From NCBI GenBank assembly GCA_052400665.1, contig JBQTGK010000004.1: 64,000 nt of DNA; one strand, given 5' to 3'. This stretch comes from JBQTGK01 sp052400665 (lineage in GTDB: Bacteria; Bacteroidota; Bacteroidia; Bacteroidales; Marinifilaceae). A program made the translations under genes and the position numbers. Shown here piece after piece: positions 25,128-33,695 of this stretch (the stretch's first letter is position 1; every line of letters begins with the position of its first letter). The notes beneath the pieces are model-generated. The model searched no databases. It was not told the origin of the DNA and saw only the letters and a program-made list of their open reading frames with translations.

Positions 25128-26456
25128 ATGAACACCCCAATAAATAAAGAACTAGTAGATAAAAAACTACAGCTTTGTGGAATTAAAGATATGGCTGAAG
25201 CTTCTATTCGCGATGTTGTACGGCTTGTAAATATGATTGAAGAAGAGTCGGGAGAGAAATTTGTACGCATGGAAATGGGAGTTCCAGGTTTAAAACCAGC
25301 TAAAGTTGGAATTGATGCAGAAAAAAAAGCCCTCGACGATGGAGTTGCTTCTGCATATCCAATGTTGGAAGGTGTTCGGGAATTAAAAGAAGAAGGCTCT
25401 AAATTCGTAAAGAATTTTATGAATATTGATATTAAGTCTGATGGTATTGTTCCCACAGTTGGATCTATGCAGGGAGGATATGCTGCATTTATGGCTATTG
25501 GCGCTTGTCATACTCAAAAAGATACTATCCTATTTATTGATCCGGGATTTCCTGTTCAAAAAACTCAACTCGAGATAATGGGGCAGAAATATGAGTCGTT
25601 TGATGTATACAATTATCGTGGCGATAAATTAAAAGCTAAGCTAGAGGAGTTTTTATCGAAAGGTAATATCGCAGGTATTATTTATTCAAATCCGAATAAT
25701 CCTGCCTGGATATGTTTTAACGATAATGAACTAAGAATAATAGGCGAATTGGCAACCAAATACGATGTTATTGTTATGGAAGATCTTGCATATTTTGCAA
25801 TGGATTTTCGCTCCGATTTAGGAAAGCCGGGAGTTGCTCCATACCAACCAAGTGTTGCAAATTATACTAAGAACTATGTATTAATGATTTCTAGTTCGAA
25901 GGCATTTAGTTATGCAGGTCAGAGAATTGGATTGCTTTGTATCTCTGATGAATTGTACTGCAGAAAATTCCCAAACCTTAAAAGTAGATTTGGAGGCGAA
26001 GAATTTGGCTATGCTCTCATATACAGAATTATATATGCACTTTCTTCGGGTACATCACATTCGGCACAATATGCATTAAGTGCGATGTTAAAAGCTGCAA
26101 ACGAAGGAAGTTTCGATTTTATTGAAAATGTTAAAGAGTATGGTGAAAGAGCTCAGATAATGAAGAAACTTTTTACCTTAAATGGATTTGATTTAGTTTA
26201 CGATACTGACGTAAATGAACCTCTGGCCGATGGATTTTATTTTACAGTTTCATATCCGGGAATGACAGGAGCTGAATTAAACAAAAAATTACTTTACTAT
26301 GGAATTTCAGCCATTTGTTTGAATGAAACTGGTAGTTTAAAAGAGGGTTTACGTGCCTGTGTTTCGCAAATCTCCCGAAAGCAGTTTAAGGATCTAGAAT
26401 TCAGATTGGAAGAGTTCGCAAAACATCATCATTTAGAGAGTAAAATAGGATTTTGA
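25128..26456 (+). CDS. PLP-dependent aminotransferase, class I/II
   Basis: A 442-residue fold-type I aminotransferase. The substrate/PLP loop SNPNNPAW, the conserved Asp/Tyr in VMEDLAYFAMD, and the Schiff-base Lys in SSSKAFSYAGQRIG are visible. It transfers an amino group from an amino acid to a 2-oxoacid. Specificity cannot be read directly, but the following genes encode a 2-oxoacid:ferredoxin oxidoreductase, so it probably makes the oxoacid for that complex, likely from branched-chain or aromatic amino acids (inference). There is a 188-bp spacer before vorD without an obvious terminator. Confidence 0.85.
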   Translation: MNTPINKELVDKKLQLCGIKDMAEASIRDVVRLVNMIEEESGEKFVRMEMGVPGLKPAKVGIDAEKKALDDGVASAYPMLEGVRELKEEGSKFVKNFMNIDIKSDGIVPTVGSMQGGYAAFMAIGACHTQKDTILFIDPGFPVQKTQLEIMGQKYESFDVYNYRGDKLKAKLEEFLSKGNIAGIIYSNPNNPAWICFNDNELRIIGELATKYDVIVMEDLAYFAMDFRSDLGKPGVAPYQPSVANYTKNYVLMISSSKAFSYAGQRIGLLCISDELYCRKFPNLKSRFGGEEFGYALIYRIIYALSSGTSHSAQYALSAMLKAANEGSFDFIENVKEYGERAQIMKKLFTLNGFDLVYDTDVNEPLADGFYFTVSYPGMTGAELNKKLLYYGISAICLNETGSLKEGLRACVSQISRKQFKDLEFRLEEFAKHHHLESKIGF

Positions 26457-26644
26457 TCGTATAAGGTCCTAATCCTAAATAGATTATATTATTTAGATTG
26501 AATGTAAATTTTAGTGTTTAGGTGTAATAAGTTGACATTCAGTTATTTTGATAGTGTGATAAATTGAAAGTAAAATCAGGAAAATTACTTTTGAATTGTT
26601 ACCTTTATAGTGTGAAAAACATTTAATTTTTAATCATTAATGCT

Positions 26645-26872
26645 ATGGCAAAATTTAAAGGTGCTATTGTAGTTGAAACCGAAAAATGTAAAGGTTGTGG
26701 CCTTTGTGTTGAAGCTTGTCCTACAGGAGTTATCGAGTTGGCAAGAGACGTAAATGGTAAAGGATACCATTATGCGTATATGGCTAACCCAGATGCATGT
26801 ATTGGATGTGCAAGTTGTGGTTTAGTTTGTCCAGATACTGTAATAACAGTATATAAAGTGAAGGCAAGTTAA
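26645..26872 (+). CDS. 2-oxoacid:ferredoxin oxidoreductase, delta (ferredoxin) subunit
   Basis: A 75-residue 2x[4Fe-4S] ferredoxin: C15, C18, C21, C25 and C52, C55, C58, C62 form the two CxxCxxCxxxCP motifs. It carries electrons from the TPP site of the catalytic subunits to free ferredoxin. It is first in a four-gene operon ordered delta, alpha, beta, gamma, as in other Bacteroidetes VOR/KOR loci. Confidence 0.93.
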   Translation: MAKFKGAIVVETEKCKGCGLCVEACPTGVIELARDVNGKGYHYAYMANPDACIGCASCGLVCPDTVITVYKVKAS

Positions 26873-26921
26873 TACAATAGATCCTAATTAGTAAACTGAA
26901 AATTTTATAAAAATATTTGTA

Positions 26922-28007
26922 ATGGGAGACGTTCGTTTAATGAAAGGAAATGAGGTTATCGCTGAAGCAGCTATTCGTTGTGGATGTGATGGGTATTTTG
27001 GTTACCCAATTACTCCTCAGTCCGAAATTATGGAAACCCTAATGGTCCGCAACCCCCAAAAAGAAACGGGAATGGTGGTCCTGCAAGCTGAAAGTGAAGT
27101 TGCTGCTATTAATATGGTTTATGGTGGTGCTTCTTGTGGTAAAAAAGTAATGACTTCATCATCGAGTCCTGGAATTAGCCTTAAAGCTGAAGGAATTACC
27201 TATTTAGCAGGAGCAGAACTTCCAGCCTTAGTAGTAAATGTTGTACGAGGAGGACCAGGTCTTGGAACAATTCAACCTGCGCAATCTGATTATTTTCAGG
27301 CTGTTAAGGGTGGCGGTCATGGTGATTATAAACTAATTGTTTTGGCTCCTGCTTCGGTACAGGAAATGAATGATTTTGTAGATCTTGGATTTAAATTGGC
27401 ATTTAAATATTTAAACCCAGCTATGATTTTAACCGATGGAGTTATTGGTCAGATGATGGAAAAGGTTGAGTTGGCTGAATTTAAGCCTCGTTGGACTGCA
27501 GAAGAAATCGAGAAACAATCAGGATCTTGGGCTACAACAGGTAAAACAGCTGGCGCAAAACGTAGAATTTCTACTTCTTTAGATCTGGATTCGGCAAAGC
27601 AGGAAATTTTCAACCATAAATTGCAAGCGAAATATCGTGCAATGGAAAAAGATGATGTGAGATTTGAAAAGATTGAATGTGATGATGCAGAATATCTTTT
27701 TGTAGCTTACGGATCGAGTGCTCGTATCTGCCAAAAAGCAATAGAACAAGCTAGAGAAAAAGGCATTAAAGTTGGCTTATTACGGCCAATTACTCTTTTC
27801 CCTTATCCAACTAAGCAAATTCAGGAAATGTTAGGACAAGTTAAGGGTATTCTTTCGGTAGAAATGAGTGCTGGTCAGATGGTAGAAGATGTTAGACTTG
27901 CAGTAAACGGTAAAGTGCCTGTAGAACACTTTGGACGCTATGGTGGTATCATTCCTACTCCTGAGGAAGTTGTAGAAGCATTGGAAGAAAAAATTTTAGG
28001 AAAATAA
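26922..28007 (+). CDS. vorB: 2-oxoacid:ferredoxin oxidoreductase, alpha subunit (VorB/KorA type)
   Basis: A 361-residue alpha subunit with the pyrimidine-binding domain at the N-terminus (GNEVIAEAAIRCGCDGYFGYPITPQSEIME) and a transketolase-C-like domain after residue 245 (EYLFVAYGSSARICQKAIE, GLLRPITLFPYP). It forms acyl-CoA and CO2 from a 2-oxoacid together with the beta subunit. Bacteroidetes homologues are usually labelled VorB (branched-chain 2-oxoacids), but 2-oxoglutarate or aryl substrates are not excluded. It ends 3 bp before the beta gene. Confidence 0.9.
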   Translation: MGDVRLMKGNEVIAEAAIRCGCDGYFGYPITPQSEIMETLMVRNPQKETGMVVLQAESEVAAINMVYGGASCGKKVMTSSSSPGISLKAEGITYLAGAELPALVVNVVRGGPGLGTIQPAQSDYFQAVKGGGHGDYKLIVLAPASVQEMNDFVDLGFKLAFKYLNPAMILTDGVIGQMMEKVELAEFKPRWTAEEIEKQSGSWATTGKTAGAKRRISTSLDLDSAKQEIFNHKLQAKYRAMEKDDVRFEKIECDDAEYLFVAYGSSARICQKAIEQAREKGIKVGLLRPITLFPYPTKQIQEMLGQVKGILSVEMSAGQMVEDVRLAVNGKVPVEHFGRYGGIIPTPEEVVEALEEKILGK

Positions 28008-28010
28008 GTT

Positions 28011-28784
28011 ATGACAGCAACGACTGAAATCAACAGTATAATTAGCAAAGAGAATTTGGTTTATAAGAAAACCGATATTCTTTTAGATAACGAGATGCAC
28101 TATTGCCCGGGTTGTACACATGGTGTAATCCACAAGGTTATTGCTGAGGTTATCGACGAAATGGATATTCAGGATAAAACAATTGGAGTTTCTCCTGTTG
28201 GTTGTTCTGTATTGGCTTACAACTATATTGATATTGACTGGCAACAAGCTGCTCATGGTAGAGCTCCAGCGTTGGCCACAGCAGCATCTCGCTTAATGCC
28301 AGATAGATATGTATTTACTTATCAGGGTGATGGTGATTTAGCATCAATTGGTTGTGCTGAAATTATGCATGCATGTAATCGTGGAGAAAACATTGTAGTG
28401 GTTTTTGTAAACAATGCAATTTATGGTATGACTGGTGGTCAAATGGCTCCAACTACATTGGAAGGTCAGGTAACAGCTACTTCTCCTTATGGACGTGATT
28501 GTGCCAATACAGGTTATCCAATGAAAATGAGCGAAATTGTAAGTACTTTAAGAGGTACTCGTTTTGTAACTCGTCAATCTGCAGAAACACCTGGTGCAGT
28601 TAGAAAATTGAAAAAAGCAATCCGTAAAGGTTTCGAAAATACCAGAGAGAAGAAAGGTCTTTCTTTTATCGAAGTAGTTGGTACTTGTAGTTCAGGTTGG
28701 AAAGTAAGTCCAACTAAGGCCAATGAGTGGATGAAAGAAAATATGTTCCCTTATTATCCATTGGGTACATTAAAAGATGAATAG
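28011..28784 (+). CDS. 2-oxoacid:ferredoxin oxidoreductase, beta (TPP-binding) subunit
   Basis: A 257-residue TPP-binding subunit. HYCPGCTHG near residue 30, the HGRAPALATAASR segment, and the TPP/Mg motif GDGDLASIGCAEIMHACNR followed by VVVFVNNAIYGMTGGQ are diagnostic. It catalyses oxidative decarboxylation with the alpha subunit and passes electrons to the delta ferredoxin subunit. Confidence 0.93.
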   Translation: MTATTEINSIISKENLVYKKTDILLDNEMHYCPGCTHGVIHKVIAEVIDEMDIQDKTIGVSPVGCSVLAYNYIDIDWQQAAHGRAPALATAASRLMPDRYVFTYQGDGDLASIGCAEIMHACNRGENIVVVFVNNAIYGMTGGQMAPTTLEGQVTATSPYGRDCANTGYPMKMSEIVSTLRGTRFVTRQSAETPGAVRKLKKAIRKGFENTREKKGLSFIEVVGTCSSGWKVSPTKANEWMKENMFPYYPLGTLKDE

Positions 28785-28818
28785 AACTCCATTTAAAATC
28801 AATTAAAACTGTAAAAAA

Positions 28819-29370
28819 ATGACAGAAGAAATTATCATTGCAGGATTTGGTGGTCAAGGTGTACTTTCAATGGGTAAAATTTTAGCTTACTCAGGTATCA
28901 TGCAAGATCAGGAAGTATCGTGGATGCCATCTTATGGCCCCGAAATGCGTGGAGGTACTGCAAATGTAACTGTAATCCTTAGCGATGAAAGAATTAGTTC
29001 ACCTGTTTTGAAAAAGTTTGATACTGCTATCATTCTTAACCAACAGTCGATGGATAAGTTCGAAGAAGAGGTGAAGCCTGGCGGAACTTTATTATATGAT
29101 CCAAACGGAATTACTCGTCATCCGGAAAGAAAAGATATTAATATCTATAAAATTCCCGGGGCAGCACTAGCTACTGAAATGGGAAATCCAAAAACATTTA
29201 ATATGATTATTATGGGTGGTTTTCTTAAAGTAAAACCAATCGTAAAAATTGAAAATGTACAAAAAGGATTAGAAAAATCTCTTCCTGAGCGTCATCATAA
29301 ATTAATTCCTTTAAATATTGAAGCTATTCAAAAAGGAATTGGTTGTGTAGAGGTTGTACATGAGGTATAG
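28819..29370 (+). CDS. 2-oxoacid:ferredoxin oxidoreductase, gamma subunit
   Basis: A 183-residue gamma subunit with the FGGQGVLSMGKILAYSG start and SYGPEMRGGTANVTV motif of the family. It helps bind CoA and completes the four-subunit complex. It is the last gene before a strong terminator. Confidence 0.93.
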   Translation: MTEEIIIAGFGGQGVLSMGKILAYSGIMQDQEVSWMPSYGPEMRGGTANVTVILSDERISSPVLKKFDTAIILNQQSMDKFEEEVKPGGTLLYDPNGITRHPERKDINIYKIPGAALATEMGNPKTFNMIIMGGFLKVKPIVKIENVQKGLEKSLPERHHKLIPLNIEAIQKGIGCVEVVHEV

Positions 29371-29395
29371 ATAATAATAAACCTAATATTTTATA

Positions 29396-29430
29396 AAAAA
29401 GAGAAGTTCTATTTAGAACTTCTCTTTTTT
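29396..29430. terminator. Terminator of the VOR/KOR operon
   Basis: AAGAGAAGTTC and GAACTTCTCTT pair perfectly around TATTTA, flanked by A and T runs. Confidence 0.9.
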
Positions 29431-29913
29431 ATTTAACGGTTTTTGATGACAGCTTAAGTTGTGATAGTATTTTTTGAATATCTATATTAATAATAAATTA
29501 TTTAGTTTAAATTCTGAATAGTAGAATACTTATAGCAGTTTTGCTTTTAACAGACTATCGAAAATTATAGAATTAATTCGTTCAATAAAGATTCGTATAT
29601 TAAGTATAGAAAACTAGTGATGAGTAATCTTGTTTGTGTATTATTAGTTTAATAAACCTATTGTTACAGATAAATTATTTCTTGAGAATTACATGAGAAA
29701 TTCTCCTTGATATATTCGATTTTAGCTTGACTGTGAATAAACAATATCTATTTTTTTTGTTTATTAAGATTCGTTTGTCTGTGTTAACTTCTACTTTATC
29801 GAGTTAAACATAGGTTTATCCAATAAAATTGACAGACACTAGAGATTTATTTAATATTGTTTACTGTTTTCGATAGTTGTTGAAAATGTATTATTAATGT
29901 AAAACTATATTAA
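29431..29913. other. AT-rich intergenic stretch upstream of the M16 protease operon
   Basis: About 480 bp without a convincing gene, structured RNA or repeat. It presumably contains the promoter of the protease operon, but no exact TAnnTTTG with a well-placed TTTG was found. Confidence 0.5.
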
Positions 29914-31239
29914 ATGATGATGAAAAGGCTTCTACTGCTTTCATTGCTAGTTGTGTTTACACTGGCAAGTGGTTTTTCCCAAAATGGAAAAATTGAGTTT
30001 GAAGAATACGATTTGGATAATGGCTTGCATGTTATTTTGCAGCAAGATCATACTACTCCTAATATCGTAGTTTCGGTAATGTACCATGTTGGTTCAAAAA
30101 ATGAGAATCCTGAAAAAACTGGATTTGCCCATTTTTTTGAACACTTAATGTTTGAAGGAACTGAAAATATTCCAAGACATCAGTACGATAAATATGTATC
30201 AAGAGCTGGAGGAGAGTTAAATGCAAATACATCTTCTGACAGAACTTATTATTTTGAGAAACTTCCATCTAATCAATTGGCATTAGGGCTTTGGTTAGAA
30301 TCGGAAAGAATGATGCATGCTAAAGTTGAAGCAATTGGAATTAAAACTCAAAAGGGCGTAGTAATTCAGGAGAAAAAACAGAGTTATGATAATCGCCCTT
30401 ATGGTGGAATTTTGCCAGAAACTATGAAACGTGCTTATGTGAAACATCCTTACCGATGGATAACTATTGGTGATGAAGAGCATATTAGAAATGCAAAAGA
30501 TGAGGATTTTGTGAATTTTTATAAAGAATTTTATGTGCCTAATAATGCTGTTCTAACTATTTGTGGTGATTTTGAGAAAAAGGATGCACAAAAACTTATA
30601 AACGACTATTTTGCTGAAATTCCTAAAGGAACAAAAGAAATTTATCGACCAACAGTTGTTGAGCCAGCAAAAACTGCTGAGGTAAGAGATACTGTTTATG
30701 ATAACATTCAGCTTCCTGCTGTAATTCAGGCTTATCATATTCCTGCTGTTGGAACTCCAGATTTTTATGCTGTTGATATGTTGTCAAAATTAATGACAGA
30801 TGGTAAAAGCTCTCGTTTATATAAAACTTTGGTGAATGACAAGCAATTGGCTCTTCAGATGATGGCTTTTCCAATGCCAAATGAACATCCTGGTTTAACT
30901 TTGGCTTTTGGTATTCCAAATATGGGTGTTGATCTTAAAAACCTTGAAACAGAAATGGATTCTGAATTTGCTATTGCGCGAGAAGAATTAATTTCAGAAA
31001 AAGAATTTCAGAAACTACGTAATAAAATTGAAAATGAATTGGTAAGCTCTAATTCTACAATTGAAAGAAGAGCTGAGAATTTGGCAACAGCTTACACTTA
31101 TTTTAAAGATTCTGAGAGAGTAAATAAAGAATTAGAGAAATATTTTGCAGTAACAAAAGAGGATATTCGTAAGGTTGCTAAGAAATATTTTGTTCCTACA
31201 AATAGAGTGGTTCTTTACTATATGCCAAAGCAAAATTAG
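29914..31239 (+). CDS. M16 family zinc metalloprotease, catalytic-type subunit
   Basis: A 441-residue periplasmic M16B peptidase. A signal peptide (MMMKRLLLLSLLVVFTLASGFSQ) is followed by the inverted zinc motif HFFEH and a downstream acidic zinc ligand region. It lacks a strong substrate-binding R/Y motif in the second half (SSRLYKTLVNDKQLALQM). In heterodimeric M16B enzymes one subunit holds the zinc and the other the R/Y pair; the next gene looks like that partner. Confidence 0.88.
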   Translation: MMMKRLLLLSLLVVFTLASGFSQNGKIEFEEYDLDNGLHVILQQDHTTPNIVVSVMYHVGSKNENPEKTGFAHFFEHLMFEGTENIPRHQYDKYVSRAGGELNANTSSDRTYYFEKLPSNQLALGLWLESERMMHAKVEAIGIKTQKGVVIQEKKQSYDNRPYGGILPETMKRAYVKHPYRWITIGDEEHIRNAKDEDFVNFYKEFYVPNNAVLTICGDFEKKDAQKLINDYFAEIPKGTKEIYRPTVVEPAKTAEVRDTVYDNIQLPAVIQAYHIPAVGTPDFYAVDMLSKLMTDGKSSRLYKTLVNDKQLALQMMAFPMPNEHPGLTLAFGIPNMGVDLKNLETEMDSEFAIAREELISEKEFQKLRNKIENELVSSNSTIERRAENLATAYTYFKDSERVNKELEKYFAVTKEDIRKVAKKYFVPTNRVVLYYMPKQN

Positions 31240-31307
31240 TAATCTCATTAAAAGGAATTTTATAACTGAGATTATTTGTTGATTGAAGAATTGAAAAAAG
31301 AAAAATA

Positions 31308-33371
31308 ATGAAAAATATATATAAAATTTTTGCATTTTTTGTAGTCGTATGTTTTGTATTTACGGCTAATGCACAGGTTGATAGAACAAAAGCACCCGCT
31401 GCAGGACCAGCTCCTAAAATTCAGTTGGGAGATTATGATAGTTTTACCCTAAAAAATGGGATGAAAGTATTGGTTGTTGAAAATCATAAACTGCCTAAAG
31501 TTGAATTTGCAATGTCGCTGCTGATCGATCCAATAGTTGAAGGAGATAAGGCTGGATATCTATCTTTTGTTGGTGGATTATTAGAAAGTGGTACAACTAC
31601 TCGTTCGGCCGATCAATTGGCAGAAGAGATTGACTTTATTGGGGCTCAAATTCATGCTGGTTCTCAGGGAGTGCAAGCAGGAGGATTATCAAGATATAAA
31701 GAGCAAATATTGGAATTAATGGCCGATATGACTTTACATCCTGTTTTCCCAAAAGATGAGTTCGACAAAATTGTAAAGCAAACTTTATCGGGTTTAGAAG
31801 CAAATAAAACCGACCCTAAAGCGATTTCAAGTAATCTTAGAAGTAAAGTATTGTATGGTAAAAATCATCCTTATGGCGATGTTGAAACCGAAGCTACGGT
31901 TAAAAATATTACCCTGGATGATTGTAAAAAATATCATGCAGCTTATTTTAAACCAAATGTTGCTTTAATGGCAATTGTAGGTGATATTACAACTAAAGAG
32001 GCTAAAAAATTAGTAAAAAAGTATTTTGGAAAATGGGAGCAAGCTACTGTTCCAACTCACGAATACGAAATGCCTGCAAAAATTGAAGGAAAAAGAGTTG
32101 TGTTGGCTAATAAAGATGCTGCAACTCAATCTACAATTCAGATAATTAATTTAATCGATTTGAAGAAAGGTAGTCCTGATGTGATTCCTGCAAGAGTGAT
32201 GAACTCTATGTTGGGGCGTGGTTTCTTAGGTTTGCTAAATAAAAATCTTCGCGAAGATAAAGCGTATACCTACGGTGCTTATTCGGGAATTTCTTCCGAT
32301 AAATTGGTCGGAAAATTTTATACTGCCTCGGAAGTAAAAGGTGAAGTTACCGATAGTGCTTTAATGGAAATGGCAATCGAGATTAATCGTATTAGAAATA
32401 CTCGTTTAACTCAGGATCATTTAGATATGACAAAAGCAACTTTAGCAGGAGACTTTGCCAGATCATTAGAAAATCCTGAAACAATTGCAGATTTTGCAAT
32501 GGCAATTGAGCGTTATAACTTACCTGTTGATTATTATGCTACTTATCTTGAAAAATTGGATAAGGTAACATTAGATGATATTCAAGCTATGGCTAAAAAA
32601 TATACCGACCCTAATAATGCAGTATATCTTGTAGTTGGAGATAAGAAATATAAGGAGCGTTTGGCCAAACTCGATTCTGATGGAAAGGTTGAAGAATATG
32701 ATTACAAAGGTGATATTGTAAAAGAAGATCCTAATGCTATTCCTGAAGGTTTAACTTGCAAAAATATTATTGAAAGTTATATTAATGCAATTGGAGGTCG
32801 TGATAATTGGAATGCTGTAAAAGATCTTAGCTTTAAGGGTGAAATGAAAATGGGACCCATGAGTGTAAATGTTGAATCGGCTTATAAAAACAACGAAAAG
32901 TATTGCATGAAGATGATCATGAATGGTCAGGTGATGCAATCAATTGCTTATAATGGAACAGCTGCTAAAATTGTAGCAATGGGACAAGAAAAGCAAGCTG
33001 GCGAAGCAGATTTGGCTAAGTTCAAATTACAGGCTCAAATGTGCCCTGAATTAAACATGCAGGAACTTGGCTATAAAATGAAAATTGTAGGTACTGAAAC
33101 TATCGATGGACAAAAAGCATACAAACTTGAAGTTACAAGCGCTGATGGTATTTCTAGATATGATTTTTTTGCTGCAGATTCTGGTTTAAAGCTTAAAACA
33201 GTTATGCAACAAAATGGGGCGAGTGTGTTTATGTTTTATAAAGAATATAAAGAAGTTAAAGGTATTAAATATCCATACTTAACATTAACAAAAGTAGGTC
33301 CACAAGAAATGCCATTGTCTATTACTGAATTGTCTATTAATAAAGGAGTAGAGGATTCTTTATTTAACTAA
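31308..33371 (+). CDS. M16 non-catalytic subunit with C-terminal lipoprotein-sorting-like domain
   Basis: A 687-residue exported protein (signal peptide ending TANAQ). Residues about 40-460 form an M16 fold but HxxEH is replaced by FVGGL, so it cannot bind catalytic zinc in the normal way. It retains the R/Y-type segment GRGFLGLLNKNLREDKAYTYGAYS. Residues about 480-687 form a separate beta-rich domain (IGGRDNWNAVKDLSFKGEM) resembling LolA-like or outer-membrane lipoprotein-sorting folds. It probably pairs with the active subunit encoded 68 bp upstream, with the extra domain binding substrate or another envelope protein (inference). Confidence 0.82.
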   Translation: MKNIYKIFAFFVVVCFVFTANAQVDRTKAPAAGPAPKIQLGDYDSFTLKNGMKVLVVENHKLPKVEFAMSLLIDPIVEGDKAGYLSFVGGLLESGTTTRSADQLAEEIDFIGAQIHAGSQGVQAGGLSRYKEQILELMADMTLHPVFPKDEFDKIVKQTLSGLEANKTDPKAISSNLRSKVLYGKNHPYGDVETEATVKNITLDDCKKYHAAYFKPNVALMAIVGDITTKEAKKLVKKYFGKWEQATVPTHEYEMPAKIEGKRVVLANKDAATQSTIQIINLIDLKKGSPDVIPARVMNSMLGRGFLGLLNKNLREDKAYTYGAYSGISSDKLVGKFYTASEVKGEVTDSALMEMAIEINRIRNTRLTQDHLDMTKATLAGDFARSLENPETIADFAMAIERYNLPVDYYATYLEKLDKVTLDDIQAMAKKYTDPNNAVYLVVGDKKYKERLAKLDSDGKVEEYDYKGDIVKEDPNAIPEGLTCKNIIESYINAIGGRDNWNAVKDLSFKGEMKMGPMSVNVESAYKNNEKYCMKMIMNGQVMQSIAYNGTAAKIVAMGQEKQAGEADLAKFKLQAQMCPELNMQELGYKMKIVGTETIDGQKAYKLEVTSADGISRYDFFAADSGLKLKTVMQQNGASVFMFYKEYKEVKGIKYPYLTLTKVGPQEMPLSITELSINKGVEDSLFN

Positions 33372-33387
33372 AATATATCATATTTAT

Positions 33388-33423
33388 GAGAAAGAGGAGT
33401 TCTGTTTAGAACTCCTCTTTTGT
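33388..33423. terminator. Terminator of the M16 pair
   Basis: AAGAGGAGTTC and GAACTCCTCTT pair perfectly around TGTTTA, followed by TTTT. Stem and loop resemble the terminator at 29396. Confidence 0.88.
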
Positions 33424-33636
33424 ATATTAGTTTGCTTATCTATTAATTTTTATTAATGTTATTTAGACAATATACTGGTGATTTATGATTTTTACTTAAT
33501 AAAATAATATTTTATTGTACTATTAATAATATTTTTTAAATGTGTAAGCCTTAGTGTTTATAGTATAAACTGTTGTGAAATTAACATTTTGCTTGGGTGT
33601 TAATTACTTCATGTTAAAAAAATTATCATAATTATT

Positions 33637-33674
33637 TTTGGTTAGAATTTCTATATTACTTAAATTTAATTTTG
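33637..33674 (+). promoter_or_regulatory. Promoter candidate for the large M16 protease
   Basis: TAATTTTG (33667-33674) is an exact -7 match. The nearest TTTG (33637-33640) is 26 bp away, longer than usual. The gene starts 21 bp after the -7 element. The remaining 33424-33636 stretch holds nothing recognisable. Confidence 0.4.
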
Positions 33675-33695
33675 TAATCAAAAATTAAATAACAA

